This document shows, one piece after another, positions 8,631 through 16,204 of a stretch of 64,000 nt of DNA. Below the pieces are notes generated by a model. It made no database searches. It had not been told where the DNA came from and saw only the letters and a program-made list of their open reading frames with translations. A program made the position numbers and the translations under genes. The DNA lies in assembly GCA_965247455.1 (NCBI GenBank), contig CBDFHE010000015.1:1-64000 (forward strand), in the 5' to 3' direction. The DNA comes from JACZYA01 sp965247455 (GTDB lineage: Bacteria; Acidobacteriota; Terriglobia; Acidiferrales; 2-02-FULL-67-57). The first letter of the stretch is position 1. Each line of letters begins with the position of its first letter.

Positions 8631-9053
8631 ATGAAAAACTTTTTGCTCGCATTTGCAGCTTATCCGCTAATTAGCTTTCCGCTGGCTATCGCCTGGCACC
8701 TGGTGGTCTTCAAGCGCGCCTACGACGAACTGGGCTATATCAGCCGCGAGGAGCCGATCATCGCTTTCGGCTTCCTCGCCATGGCGGTCCAGGGAATTCT
8801 GCTCGCGTGGGCCTATCCGTTCTTTTACCGCGGTGGTCATCCGGCGAAGGCCGGACTGAAGTTCGGGCTGGTGACCGGGACCTTCCTCTGGAGCAGCCAC
8901 GTAATCGCCACAGCGGCTAAGCACCAGATGTCCTCGATCCCTGCTTTCGTGGCAATCGAGACGGTCTATCTCGCCATTCAGTTTGCCCTCGTCGGGCTTG
9001 CCATCGGGATGATTTACGGGCGTGTCGGTTCACAGACACCCGGTCCCGGCTAG
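8631..9053 (+). CDS. Four-helix membrane protein of the ArsR/SRPBCC cluster
   Basis: A 140-residue integral membrane protein with four predicted helices: LAFAAYPLISFPLAIAWHLV, IIAFGFLAMAVQGILLAWAY, the segment around LVTGTFLWSSHVIATAA, and VAIETVYLAIQFALVGLAIGMIYG. The YDELGYISREEPI loop between helices 1 and 2 resembles small DUF1761-like membrane proteins often found beside SRPBCC genes; the assignment is tentative. ATG at 8631 lies 40 bp after the SRPBCC stop and precedes the TfoX-like gene by 12 bp, so it belongs to the same operon. Function unknown. Confidence 0.75.
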   Translation: MKNFLLAFAAYPLISFPLAIAWHLVVFKRAYDELGYISREEPIIAFGFLAMAVQGILLAWAYPFFYRGGHPAKAGLKFGLVTGTFLWSSHVIATAAKHQMSSIPAFVAIETVYLAIQFALVGLAIGMIYGRVGSQTPGPG

Positions 9054-9065
9054 GAGGAAACCGGA

Positions 9066-9395
9066 ATGGCATACAACGAAGCACTGGCCAAACGAATTCG
9101 CGGAATGGTCCCCCGCCGCAGGGGTGTCGCGGAAAAGATCATGTTCGGAGGTCACGGGTTCCTCCTGAACGGCAACGTCTGCTGCGGGACGTTCAAACGG
9201 TACCTGATAGTGCGACTGGGGGAGAAAAAGGCGGCATCCGCGCTGGCCGAACCGCACACGAAGCCGTTCGACATCACCGGGTGGGTGATGAAGGCGTGGG
9301 TCATGGTCGGCCCCAAAGGATATGAGCAAGACGACGAACTGAGACGGTGGGTACAGAACTCCCTGAAATTCGTTTCCACCCTCCCCTCAAAATAA
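9066..9395 (+). CDS. TfoX N-terminal-domain protein
   Basis: A 109-residue protein comprising only the TfoX-N domain: MAYNEALAKRIRGMVPRR near the start, then EKIMFGGHGFLLNGNVCCGTFKRYLIVRLGEKK and a C-terminal GWVMKAWVMVGPKGYEQDDELRRWVQNSLKF helix. TfoX is the competence regulator of gammaproteobacteria, but stand-alone TfoX-N proteins like this are common in ArsR/SRPBCC clusters and have no assigned function. RBS AGGAGGAAA lies at 9052-9060, overlapping the stop of the membrane protein gene. It is followed after 20 bp by the DinB-like gene. Confidence 0.85.
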   Translation: MAYNEALAKRIRGMVPRRRGVAEKIMFGGHGFLLNGNVCCGTFKRYLIVRLGEKKAASALAEPHTKPFDITGWVMKAWVMVGPKGYEQDDELRRWVQNSLKFVSTLPSK

Positions 9396-9415
9396 AACGT
9401 GCTAAGGAGAAGAAC

Positions 9416-9949
9416 ATGCAGAACCTGGAACTAACTAAAGAGAGAAACATCCAAAATCTGGAACTGGCCACCGGCTTTGCAGTCAGCGGGTGGGTCCTTC
9501 TGGCCAACCTAGAAGGCATCAGCGACGAAGAAAGCGTGGTTCAACCCAAAGAAGCCGGAAACTGTGTAAACTGGGTCGCCGGGCACATTCTCATGGCTCG
9601 CGGTGGTTTGCTCAAACTGCTGGGGGAACAACCGATCCTTAGCGAGGAAGAAGCCAAACCGTATCAGCAAGGATCGCCACCCCTGAAACCCGGCGATACT
9701 CGCTTGCCTCTCGACAAGCTCCGGGTGGACTTGCAAAAAACCGGCGAAACTATCAGCGCCAAACTCCGCGAACTGCCTCCGGAGAAGTTGCGGGAAGAAC
9801 TCGACGACTCCGCTTTTCCTCCGATTCCGGTGGAAAACAAAACCAAAACTCTGGGGACACTGATTACCTCACTTTTGTTCCATGAAGGCTACCACGCCGG
9901 CCAGCTCGGCCTGTTGCGGCGAGTGCTGGGCAAGAAAGGGGTCATCTAG
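9416..9949 (+). CDS. DinB-family putative metal-dependent protein
   Basis: A 177-residue four-helix-bundle protein of the DinB/YfiT type. Positions that supply the metal-binding His triad are visible as the GHIL segment (NWVAGHILMARG) and FHEGYHAGQLGLLRR near the C-terminus. Family members are thiol-dependent or hydrolytic metalloenzymes, but most are uncharacterised. ATG at 9416 follows AAGGAGAAG. The TAG stop (9947-9949) is shared with the IS630 junction: TA is the duplicated target and G is the first base of the IS, so the insertion left this protein intact. Confidence 0.85.
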   Translation: MQNLELTKERNIQNLELATGFAVSGWVLLANLEGISDEESVVQPKEAGNCVNWVAGHILMARGGLLKLLGEQPILSEEEAKPYQQGSPPLKPGDTRLPLDKLRVDLQKTGETISAKLRELPPEKLREELDDSAFPPIPVENKTKTLGTLITSLLFHEGYHAGQLGLLRRVLGKKGVI

Positions 9950-11040
9950 TGCACTGTCCCGGAAATATATGAGCAAAGTCGTTCGACCTTAGCGAGGATG
10001 GATTCGGCCGTGGCGGTCCAGACGAAAGGACTGGTGTTGGCGTTGTAATGTTCGACGAAGCGCTCGATGTTACGGACGAGAGCCTTGACGCTGGAGAAGG
10101 AACCTCGGCGAATGGCCTTCTGGGTAATGATGCCGAACCAGCGTTCGACTTGGTTGAGCCAGGACGCATAGGTTGGGGTGAAATGAACGTGGTAGCGGGG
10201 ACGCCGAGCGAGCCAAGCGCGGACTTTGGGATGTTTGTGAGTAGCGTAGTTATCGACGATGAGATGGACGTCGAGGTTGTGCGGCACACTGCCGTCGATC
10301 TGACGCAGGAAAGTGAGGAACTCCTGATGACGGTGTCGCGGTTTACAGCGGGTGATGACTCTCCCGGTGGCCACATCGAGAGCCGCGAACAGAGTGGTCG
10401 TGCCGTGACGTTTGTAATCATGGGTGACGCCTTCGACGTAGCCGAGGCCCATGGGGAGAACGGGCTGAGTTCGCTGAAGAGCTTGAACCTGGGTCTTCTC
10501 ATCGACCGAGAGCACCACGGCGTGGTCCGGGGGATTGAGGTAGAGACCGACGATGTCGCGGACTTTCTCGACGAAGAACGGGTCGTTGGAAATCTTGAAA
10601 TGCCGCTGGCGATGCGGCTGGACGCCGAACAGATCGAACCACCGCTGGACCGTGCTCTTTGAGACTCCCGTGTGTTCCGCCATGGAACGCACGCTCCAGT
10701 GCGAACGATCGGGAGGTTCGGTTTGCAGGGCCGTGTTGATGACTTCCGCAACACGTTCATCCTCATGCGTGCGGGGGCGTCCGGGACGCAGTTCATCGTG
10801 TAGTCCGGGGATTCCATGTTCACGATAGCGCTTTCGCCACTTGCCCACGGTCGTATTGGTGACACCCAGACGCCGGGCCACGGTAGAGCCGGGAACGCCT
10901 TCGGCGCAGGCCAGCACAATCTGGGCCCTCAGCACCAGACTATGCGGCAAGGTTCGGGAGCGGGCGAGGCTCCCCAGTTCCGATTCCTCACTCTCACTGA
11001 GAGTGAGGGGAGTAACGGGGCGACCGCGTGGCATGGGCAT
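9946..11040 (-). CDS. IS630-family transposase
   Basis: A 364-residue DDE transposase. The N-terminal half carries a helix-turn-helix (TVARRLGVTNTTVGKWRKRYREHG) and a second HTH-like segment (SVRSMAEHTGVSKSTVQRWFDLFG). The catalytic triad fits Tc1/mariner spacing: Asp in VVLSVDEKTQ, Asp in HLIVDNYATHKH and Glu in ASWLNQVERWF. ATG at 11040 is chosen because MPMPRGRP is the first start inside the element. The stop codon is not in the element: the frame ends ACA-GTG-CAC and is closed by TAG, made of the duplicated TA target plus the adjacent host base. It appears full length. Confidence 0.93.
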   Translation of the reverse strand: MPMPRGRPVTPLTLSESEESELGSLARSRTLPHSLVLRAQIVLACAEGVPGSTVARRLGVTNTTVGKWRKRYREHGIPGLHDELRPGRPRTHEDERVAEVINTALQTEPPDRSHWSVRSMAEHTGVSKSTVQRWFDLFGVQPHRQRHFKISNDPFFVEKVRDIVGLYLNPPDHAVVLSVDEKTQVQALQRTQPVLPMGLGYVEGVTHDYKRHGTTTLFAALDVATGRVITRCKPRHRHQEFLTFLRQIDGSVPHNLDVHLIVDNYATHKHPKVRAWLARRPRYHVHFTPTYASWLNQVERWFGIITQKAIRRGSFSSVKALVRNIERFVEHYNANTSPFVWTATAESILAKVERLCSYISGTVH

Positions 11041-11097
11041 ACCTCCAGAGGCCAAAGGTTGCCCATTAATATATCGCTTATTTCCGGGACAGTACAC
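9949..11097 (-). mobile_element. IS630-family insertion sequence
   Basis: An approximately 1149-bp element with terminal inverted repeats. The left end reads GTGCACTGTCCCGGAAATA and the complement of the right end GTGTACTGTCCCGGAAATA, matching at 18 of 19 positions. It is flanked by TA at 9947-9948 and 11098-11099, the TA duplication typical of IS630/Tc1-mariner elements. Removing one TA and the element restores a continuous ATCTAGGAGGAGG between the DinB gene and the SRPBCC pseudogene. It encodes one transposase on the minus strand. Confidence 0.92.
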
Positions 11098-11118
11098 TAG
11101 GAGGAGGTAATTTCTCGC

Positions 11119-11568
11119 ATGCCGAATGAAACCGCCAAAGAAAACTTCACGCTCCACCTGCGTCGGACCTTTGCGGCGCCGCGGGAGAAAATCTTCCGGG
11201 CGTGAACCGACCCGGAAGCGGTGAAGCAGTGGCACCCCTCGGACGAGTACCAAACCCACGTCGCAGAGTTGGACGTGCGAGTGGGCGGCCGCTACCGGTT
11301 TGAATTTAAGCAATTGTCGGACGGAGTGGTCAAGCCGGTGTGGGGCACCTACCGGGAAGTGCGGGCCCCGGAGCGGTTGGTCTATACCTGGCAGATGGAC
11401 AGCCCCGACATGAAGCTGGGCGAAACCGTGGTGACGGTGGAGTTTCTCGACCACGGCGGAGAAACCGAAGTGGTGCTGACGCACGAGCTCTTCCCCAACG
11501 TCGAAATCTGCGAGCAGCACAACCAGGGTCGGAACAGTTGCTTCGATCGCTTGCCGAAGTTTTTGTAG
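11119..11568 (+). pseudogene. SRPBCC/AHSA1 copy 3 with in-frame TGA
   Basis: This copy starts with a good RBS (GGAGGAGG just after the IS630 end) and ATG at 11119, and aligns with copy 1 along its whole length: LHLRRTFAAPREKIFRA at the start and VTVEFLDHGGETEVVLTHELFPNVEICEQHNQGRN at the end. At codon 29 the invariant Trp of RAWTDPEA is replaced by TGA (11203-11205), one transition away from TGG. A GTG at 11221 could restart translation and give a 115-residue fragment lacking the first strand and helix. The IS630 inserted immediately upstream separates it from the ArsR promoter, so loss of expression may have preceded decay. Confidence 0.8.
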
Positions 11569-11610
11569 TTCAACTCTTTCGCTTAACGTTTCTGTAGAGG
11601 AGGCAAGACA

Positions 11611-12114
11611 ATGAAGAAGTACATGACAGCGTTAGTGTTAGTGGTGGGGCTGGGGTTGCTGGTGTCGAGCCCGGCGGCGGTGGCCGAGCCGGGGTCGGTC
11701 TTCGAGAAGTTCAAAGCGTTGGCCGGGGAGTGGGAAGGCCAGCGGTCCGGCGGGGGATGGGTGAAGGTGTCGTATCAGGTCCATTCGGGTGGTTCCGCCG
11801 TGGTTGAGACCATCACGTCCCCAGATGAGCCGACTATGGTTACGGTCTATCATATGGACGGCAACGACGTGCGCATGACGCATTACGGCTCGGCGCAAAA
11901 CCAGCCCCGCATGAAGGCAAGTTCGGTCAGCCGGAACGCCCGGGTGGTTTCCTTTGAGTTCGTTGACGTGACCAACCTGGCCCGGCCCACCGACGGCCAC
12001 ATGCAAAACCTTGAAATCACCTTCAAGGATCGAAACCACATCACCCACAAGTGGGCGTGGTTAGAGAACGGACGCACGACGGATAACATCTTCACCCTCG
12101 CGCGCGCGAACTAG
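11611..12114 (+). CDS. Secreted beta-barrel-like protein
   Basis: A 167-residue protein with a clear signal peptide (MKKYMTALVLVVGLGLLVSSPAAVAEP). The mature part begins FEKFKALAGEWEGQRSGGGWVKVSYQVHSGGSAVVE, continues MVTVYHMDGNDVRMTHYGSAQNQPRM and ends ITHKWAWLENGRTTDNIF, which has the alternating pattern of a small lipocalin/DUF1579-like barrel and probably binds a small hydrophobic molecule; this is inference from pattern only. ATG follows GAGGAGGCAAG. It lies 42 bp after the broken SRPBCC copy and may be its former operon partner. Confidence 0.75.
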   Translation: MKKYMTALVLVVGLGLLVSSPAAVAEPGSVFEKFKALAGEWEGQRSGGGWVKVSYQVHSGGSAVVETITSPDEPTMVTVYHMDGNDVRMTHYGSAQNQPRMKASSVSRNARVVSFEFVDVTNLARPTDGHMQNLEITFKDRNHITHKWAWLENGRTTDNIFTLARAN

Positions 12115-12268
12115 AACTTCTCATTGGCAGGGGCGCCGCAGTTCCGATTGGACCGCGGCGTGCCCGGTTGTAGCTCTTCTGCTGCCACTTGGTGTAGTTT
12201 GTTGCGGGGGCAGCGACGCCAGTCTGGGGTCCTCCCGCGCATAGAGTTTTTCCAAAAAAGGAGGAGAG

Positions 12269-12901
12269 ATGAACCAACGTTATTTTTTGTCAGTGCTGAC
12301 CAGCTTGCTGGTTCTGGTTTCCTTGCTGGTGGTCGCGGGAGCGCCGCTGCGCGCCGAGTCGCTCACCAAGGCAGAGCGCGAGCGTCTGGTGAACCATTTG
12401 CAGAAGACGCGCCAGTTTCTACTCGACGAAGTGGCTGGCCTTTCGGAAGCGCAGGCAACTTTTAAGGAGGCCGATGACCGCTGGTCGGTGCGCGACTGCG
12501 TGGAGCACCTGGCGCTTTCGGAAGACTTTCTTCGAGGCGCTGTGGGCCAGGCCATGCAAGCGCCGGCTGCGCCCGAGCGCAAAGAGGAGTTGAAGGGCAA
12601 AGAAGACCAGGTATTGCAATTCGTCACCGACCGCAGCCAGAAGTTCCAGGCGGCCGAGCCGGTGCGACCGACCGGCCGCTGGAATTCGCTCGAAGCAACC
12701 ATCGAGGTCTTCAAGGCCAGTCGCAAGAAGACGCTCGACTACGCCCACACCACAGAGGAAGACCTGCGCAGCCAAATCATTGCTTTTCCCGCGGGCGATA
12801 TGGACGCCTATCAATTCCTGCTTTTCCTCTCCGGCCACACCGAGCGCCACACGCTCCAGATTCAGGAGGTCAAAGCGCACGCGGACTTTCCCAAGGAGTA
12901 G
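12269..12901 (+). CDS. Secreted DinB-superfamily protein
   Basis: A 210-residue protein with a signal peptide (about residues 1-29, LTSLLVLVSLLVVAGAPLRAES) followed by a DinB_2-type four-helix bundle: LVNHLQKTRQFLLDEVAGLSEAQATFK, RWSVRDCVEHLALSEDFL and, near the C-terminus, FLLFLSGHTERHTLQIQEVK. The His in CVEHL and the HTERH pair are where the family binds metal. It is thus an exported relative of the cytoplasmic DinB protein at 9416. ATG at 12269 follows AAAGGAGGAGAG. Substrate unknown. Confidence 0.8.
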   Translation: MNQRYFLSVLTSLLVLVSLLVVAGAPLRAESLTKAERERLVNHLQKTRQFLLDEVAGLSEAQATFKEADDRWSVRDCVEHLALSEDFLRGAVGQAMQAPAAPERKEELKGKEDQVLQFVTDRSQKFQAAEPVRPTGRWNSLEATIEVFKASRKKTLDYAHTTEEDLRSQIIAFPAGDMDAYQFLLFLSGHTERHTLQIQEVKAHADFPKE

Positions 12902-12929
12902 CACTGGGGGCGTTACCACTGAAGAAACA

Positions 12930-13045
12930 TAGTGGCGCAGACATTCGTGTCTGCGTTCGGGCACCGCGACATGCAAGTACAAGGTGGGAAGGCAGGAATG
13001 ACTGCCTACCGCAGGCAGGCGCAGGCAGTCTTCCACCCGTGGGAA
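12930..13045. repeat. Intergenic repeat between convergent genes
   Basis: Starts with AGTGGCGCAGACATTCGTGTCTGCG (12932 onwards), continues with GGCAGGAATGACTGCCTACCGCAGGCAGGC and ends near CCACCCGTGGG. The GTGGCGCAG unit is the same as at 4272, 5351 and 5460. It separates the convergent DinB and MFS loci. Confidence 0.6.
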
Positions 13046-13074
13046 AGTTCTACGTGGAGGGGGGAGTAAGGGAG

Positions 13075-14304
13075 TTAGGGCGCGCCGGGTGGGTGTGAAG
13101 TGCGGTACAGCGGGAGCATGGCGAGGATGCCGAGAGCGGGGCCGATTGCCATGGCGGCGGCGGCGTAGGGCCAGCCGTAGGTTTCGCCGATGGCGCCGAT
13201 GATGCGAATGGAAACCACCGTCAGCAGAAACCCGAGCGCGGTTTGCAGCGTCAAGGCGGTGCCGACGTAGCGCCGGTCGGCCACCTCGCTGACGATAGTT
13301 GAAAACTGCGCCGAGTCGGCCACCACCGCCACCCCCCACACCAGCGAAACCACTACCAGCACCCAGAAGTGTTGGAAGACCAGCGCCGCCAAGAGACAAC
13401 AAACTCCGCTGACTGCCATTGAAATAATCGTGACGCGCGCGCGACGCGCAGTGCGCGCGGCGGGGTCTTCCACCGGAGCGGGATTGCCGGGCGCGTCGGC
13501 GGCGCGGCCCGCCCAGACGCTGCCCACCGCTCCCAGCGCAATAGCGAGAAACGATGCGACGCCCACGACGCGCGTGCGCTCGCCGCCGGCAGCGGAGGCC
13601 AGCAGCAGCGCAATCCATCCCCACATCGAGTAAAGCTCCCACATGTGCCCGAAGTAACCGAAGTTCGCCAGCCGCAGCACGCGGTTGCGGAAGATGGCGC
13701 CCACCTGGTGGAAGTCCACCGGCGGAGGCGGCGCGCTGTAAGGACCTTCCTTGACTCCAAAAGCCACCAGCGCCGCGCCCACCAGCGCCAGCGCCGAGCT
13801 GACCAGGATGAGCGCGCGCCAGGGCAGGTCGCCGGCGGCCTCGACCGCGTAGGGCAACGCCTTGCCTACCGTGAGCGAGCCCACCAGGATGCCCAGCGCC
13901 AGCCCGCGCCCGTCGCGGAACCAGCCCGCTAGAATCTTCATCCCCGGCGGATAGACGCCGGCCAGGAACGCGCCGGTCAGGAAGCGCAACGTCGACGCGG
14001 CTGGGATGTTGTCAGCCGCCACGGCAGCGAAGGCGGCGTTGGCGGCGGCGCCGCCCAGGGCGGCGAAGGCAAACAGGCGCGGAGCGCTGACGACGTCGGC
14101 TAGGTTGAAGAGAGCCGAGACCAGCCCACCGACCACAAAGCCGAGTTGCACCGCCATCGTAACCCAAGCGGTGACGTTCAAGTCAGCCTGCCACAGTTGC
14201 GTCAGTTGCGGCAGCACTACGGTGCCGGAAAATCACAGCGAGGTCGCCAGCAGTTCGGCGGCGGCGACGAAGAACAAGACGCGGCGGTGGGAAGAGCTCT
14301 TCAT
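13075..14304 (-). pseudogene. MFS transporter gene with in-frame TGA
   Basis: Reading from ATG at 14304 gives MKSSSHRRVLFFVAAAELLATSL, then TGA (14233-14235), then FSGTVVLPQLTQLW in the same frame and 11 more transmembrane segments to 13075. In close MFS relatives this place reads LWFS(A/G)TAVxP, so the TGA replaces a Trp of helix 1, one transition from TGG. The whole would be about 410 codons. The rest is open and well formed (SALFNLADVVSAPRLFAF; GSLTVGKALPYAVE; the loop RADDRRY-type region VADRRYVGTALTLQTALGF). If translation restarts at GTG 14217 the protein loses helix 1. Candidate drug or organic-anion exporter; no substrate evidence. Confidence 0.8.
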
Positions 14305-14468
14305 GAGGCTCCGCTTGTGGAGGCGAAGAGCGGGTGCAGAGCACCCCTTCCGGACAGGTTGGGTGTTTCGCGGCGTGGAGAGCGGCTGCTCATGGAGAAA
14401 GGATTGTAACCGATGGTGCAGCCCCGCAGAGCGGGGCTCTTCCAAACCTTTACTTGTTGCGGAGCAGG
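14305..14468. repeat. Repeat tract between MFS pseudogene and blaI
   Basis: Includes GGGTGCAGAGCACCCCTTCCGGAC near 14333-14356, the GGTGC-GCACC plus TTCCGGAC motif seen repeatedly, and GCAGCCCCGCAGAGCGGGGCTCTTCC near 14418-14443, a hairpin with CCCCGC/GCGGGG arms. Confidence 0.5.
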
Positions 14469-15167
14469 TTAGAGCAGCGAGGTATCGAGGGGGGACTCCG
14501 GGGGCTGGGGGCGCTTGCCTTTGTACGCTGGACTTCGGCGGGCAGGCCCCCCTACGCCGAGGCTACGGGGGGCAGGCCGGGAGGGCGGAGCGGCTCCGCG
14601 CTGCGGGACTCTTCCGGACTTTTGGGATGGAGGAACTGAGCGGCGAAGGGGGGCGCGCTCGACGAGCGGCTGGCCCCGCCGACTTGGTTCAGAAAATTGT
14701 TGGCGGGGCTGGCCCACCAGGTATGCGTGCAAAGCGCGGCGGGAGTCGTCGAAGAAGTGCTCCACCAGCGCCGCCACTCCCTGCGCCCGCGCAGCCGACC
14801 GCTGGTAGAGCACCGTGTAGCGATGGGCCTTGCCCTGCTTGCGGCGGGCGACCGCGCCCTTGCGCGTCAGCCGATCCATGATGGTCTCGACGGTGGTGTA
14901 GGCCAGCGGGCGATGGTCAACGGCGACGCGGGCGCGAATCTCGCGCACGCTGGTTCCGCTTCCGGCGGGACGCGCCCCCTCCAGCGCCCACAGCGCCTTC
15001 ATGCATTCCAACTCCAGCGGCGGCAGCTCGAAGTAGGTCTTGCGCGGCTGTGGAGAGGTCTTGCCCCGCCGACTTGGTTCAGAAAATTGTTGGCGGGGTT
15101 GACCCCGCTGCCGGCGGGGCTGGCGGGACGAGCGCTTGCGGGCCGGCTTGCGCCGAGCGGCACTCAT
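14469..15167 (-). CDS. BlaI/MecI/CopY-type repressor with repeat-derived extensions at both ends
   Basis: The core (residues about 45-140) is a BlaI-like winged helix: FELPPLELECMKALWALEG, SVREIRARVAVDHRPLAYTTVETIMDRLTRKGAVARRKQGKAHRYTVLY and a C-terminal dimerisation helix VAALVEHFFDDSRRALHAYL. BlaI proteins repress beta-lactamase, copper or division genes until cleaved. Here the core is flanked by two in-frame copies of the peptide GQPRQQFSEPSRRG, encoded by identical 35-bp repeats at 15064-15098 and 14674-14708, and then by PAPRSLGVGG from a third repeat. The protein is 232 aa against about 120-140 usual. ATG at 15167 overlaps the HD gene stop (ATGA). No membrane BlaR1/MecR1-type partner is adjacent. 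Confidence 0.82.
   Translation of the reverse strand: MSAARRKPARKRSSRQPRRQRGQPRQQFSEPSRRGKTSPQPRKTYFELPPLELECMKALWALEGARPAGSGTSVREIRARVAVDHRPLAYTTVETIMDRLTRKGAVARRKQGKAHRYTVLYQRSAARAQGVAALVEHFFDDSRRALHAYLVGQPRQQFSEPSRRGQPLVERAPLRRSVPPSQKSGRVPQRGAAPPSRPAPRSLGVGGPARRSPAYKGKRPQPPESPLDTSLL
14547..14572. repeat. 26-bp palindrome, copy in blaI
   Basis: A near-perfect palindrome with arms CCCCCCTACGCC and GGCTACGGGGGG. Its complement matches 53222-53247 (in the Mla ATPase gene) at 25 of 26 bases. On the coding strand both copies specify RSLGVGG in the same frame. Confidence 0.85.
14674..14708. repeat. 35-bp repeat, 3' copy in blaI
   Basis: Arms CCCCGCC and GGCGGGG enclose GACTTGGTTCAGAAAATTGTT. 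It is identical to 15064-15098 and 390 bp away, so the two are in the same reading frame. Confidence 0.9.
15064..15098. repeat. 35-bp repeat, 5' copy in blaI
   Basis: Identical to 14674-14708 and in the same orientation and frame. It is followed at once by a second short palindrome CCCCGCTGCCGGCGGGG (15103-15119), so the N-terminal extension of the protein is almost wholly repeat-derived. Confidence 0.9.
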
Positions 15168-16195
15168 TTCTTTCCCGGCCCACTGTCGAAGAGAGTCTCG
15201 GCGGGCGGAGCGTCTGCCAACGCTTGCTGCAAGAATTTCTCGCGGTCGAGCAGCGGCCATTCTAGCGCCCGGTTCCAATCGGTCCACTCGCCGGCGCGCC
15301 CGCTTTGCTCGGCCGAGGCCAGCTCGCCACGGATGGCTTCCATCTTCGAATCCAGGTCGTCGAGGTAGTGCAGCAGCAGCGCCTCGCGGAAGCGCGGCGT
15401 CACCGGCGAGCCGAACTCCAGCCGTCCGTGGTGGCTGAGCAGCAGGTGCTGCACCAGGGTGCGCAGCGAGCGCGGGAAGCCGGCGACGGCGTCCATCTTC
15501 CGCCCCGCCAGCTCGACCGCGATGGCAATGTGCCCGACCAGCTTGCCCTCGGTGGTGTAGTCGAACGAGCGCTCGTAGCTGAGCTCGTACACTTTGCCGA
15601 GGTCGTGCAGGATGGCGCCGGTGAGGAGCAGGTCAACGTCCACCTCGGGGTAGTGCTGCGCCGCCAACCGGCACAGGCGGCAGAGCGACACCACGTGCTC
15701 CAACAACCCGCCCAGGTAGGCGTGGTGCAGAGTCTTGGCGCCAGGCGCGCGCTTCAGGCGCGGCGCCAGCTCCGCATCGGTGAGCACTGCAAGCAGCAGC
15801 TCGCGCAGGTGAGCGTTGCCCACGCCGCGGGCAACCTCCAGCAACTCGTCGTAGAGCGCCGCCACGTCCTCGCGGGTCGCGGGCAGGAAGTCGGCCAGGT
15901 CCACCTCGTTTTCTTGGGCGCGGCGCAGCCGCCGGAGCTTCAACTGCGGCTGACCGCGGTAGGGCTCCACCACCGCTTCCACCTTCACCACGTCGTCCTG
16001 CTCGACGCTGCTCGCGACGTCTTCCACCCCGTCCCACAGGCGCGCTTCCACCACCCCGGTACGGTCGGACAGCCGCAGGGCCAGGTAGGGCTTGCCGTCG
16101 CGGGTGGAGCGCACCTGCTTGGATTGGACCAGGAAAAACGCGGTCACCACCTGGCTTTCGTGCTGCGCCAGGTCAGCGACGGTGAGGGTTTTCAC
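15164..16195 (-). CDS. OB-fold/HD-domain 3'-5' exoribonuclease (YhaM-like)
   Basis: A 343-residue protein with an N-terminal OB-type nucleic-acid-binding domain (about 10-95: VVTAFFLVQSKQVRSTRDGKPYLALRLSDRTGVVEARLWDG) and an HD phosphohydrolase domain. The metal-binding HD residues are in HHAYLGGLLEHVVSL and ILHDLGKVYEL, with further His in GHIAIA and LLSHHGRLEFGSP. This architecture is that of YhaM/CBF1, a 3'-5' exoribonuclease acting on RNA and single-stranded DNA. It lies 9 bp downstream of surA and overlaps blaI by 4 bp. The repeat-free sequence contrasts with its neighbour BlaI. Confidence 0.88.
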   Translation of the reverse strand: MKTLTVADLAQHESQVVTAFFLVQSKQVRSTRDGKPYLALRLSDRTGVVEARLWDGVEDVASSVEQDDVVKVEAVVEPYRGQPQLKLRRLRRAQENEVDLADFLPATREDVAALYDELLEVARGVGNAHLRELLLAVLTDAELAPRLKRAPGAKTLHHAYLGGLLEHVVSLCRLCRLAAQHYPEVDVDLLLTGAILHDLGKVYELSYERSFDYTTEGKLVGHIAIAVELAGRKMDAVAGFPRSLRTLVQHLLLSHHGRLEFGSPVTPRFREALLLHYLDDLDSKMEAIRGELASAEQSGRAGEWTDWNRALEWPLLDREKFLQQALADAPPAETLFDSGPGKK

Positions 16196-16204
16196 GCCTC
16201 GGCC

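Noticed and set aside
11203..14235. Genetic code change with UGA read as Trp
   Set aside because: TGA is the natural stop of many genes here, including functional ATGA overlaps at 15164-15167, 28729-28732, 33564-33567 and 35194-35197. Global reassignment would fuse those genes.
14304..14445. Small gene encoding the 70-residue frame before the MFS pseudogene
   Set aside because: Its last 24 residues are helix 1 of the MFS protein and the rest is repeat sequence, so it is not a separate gene.
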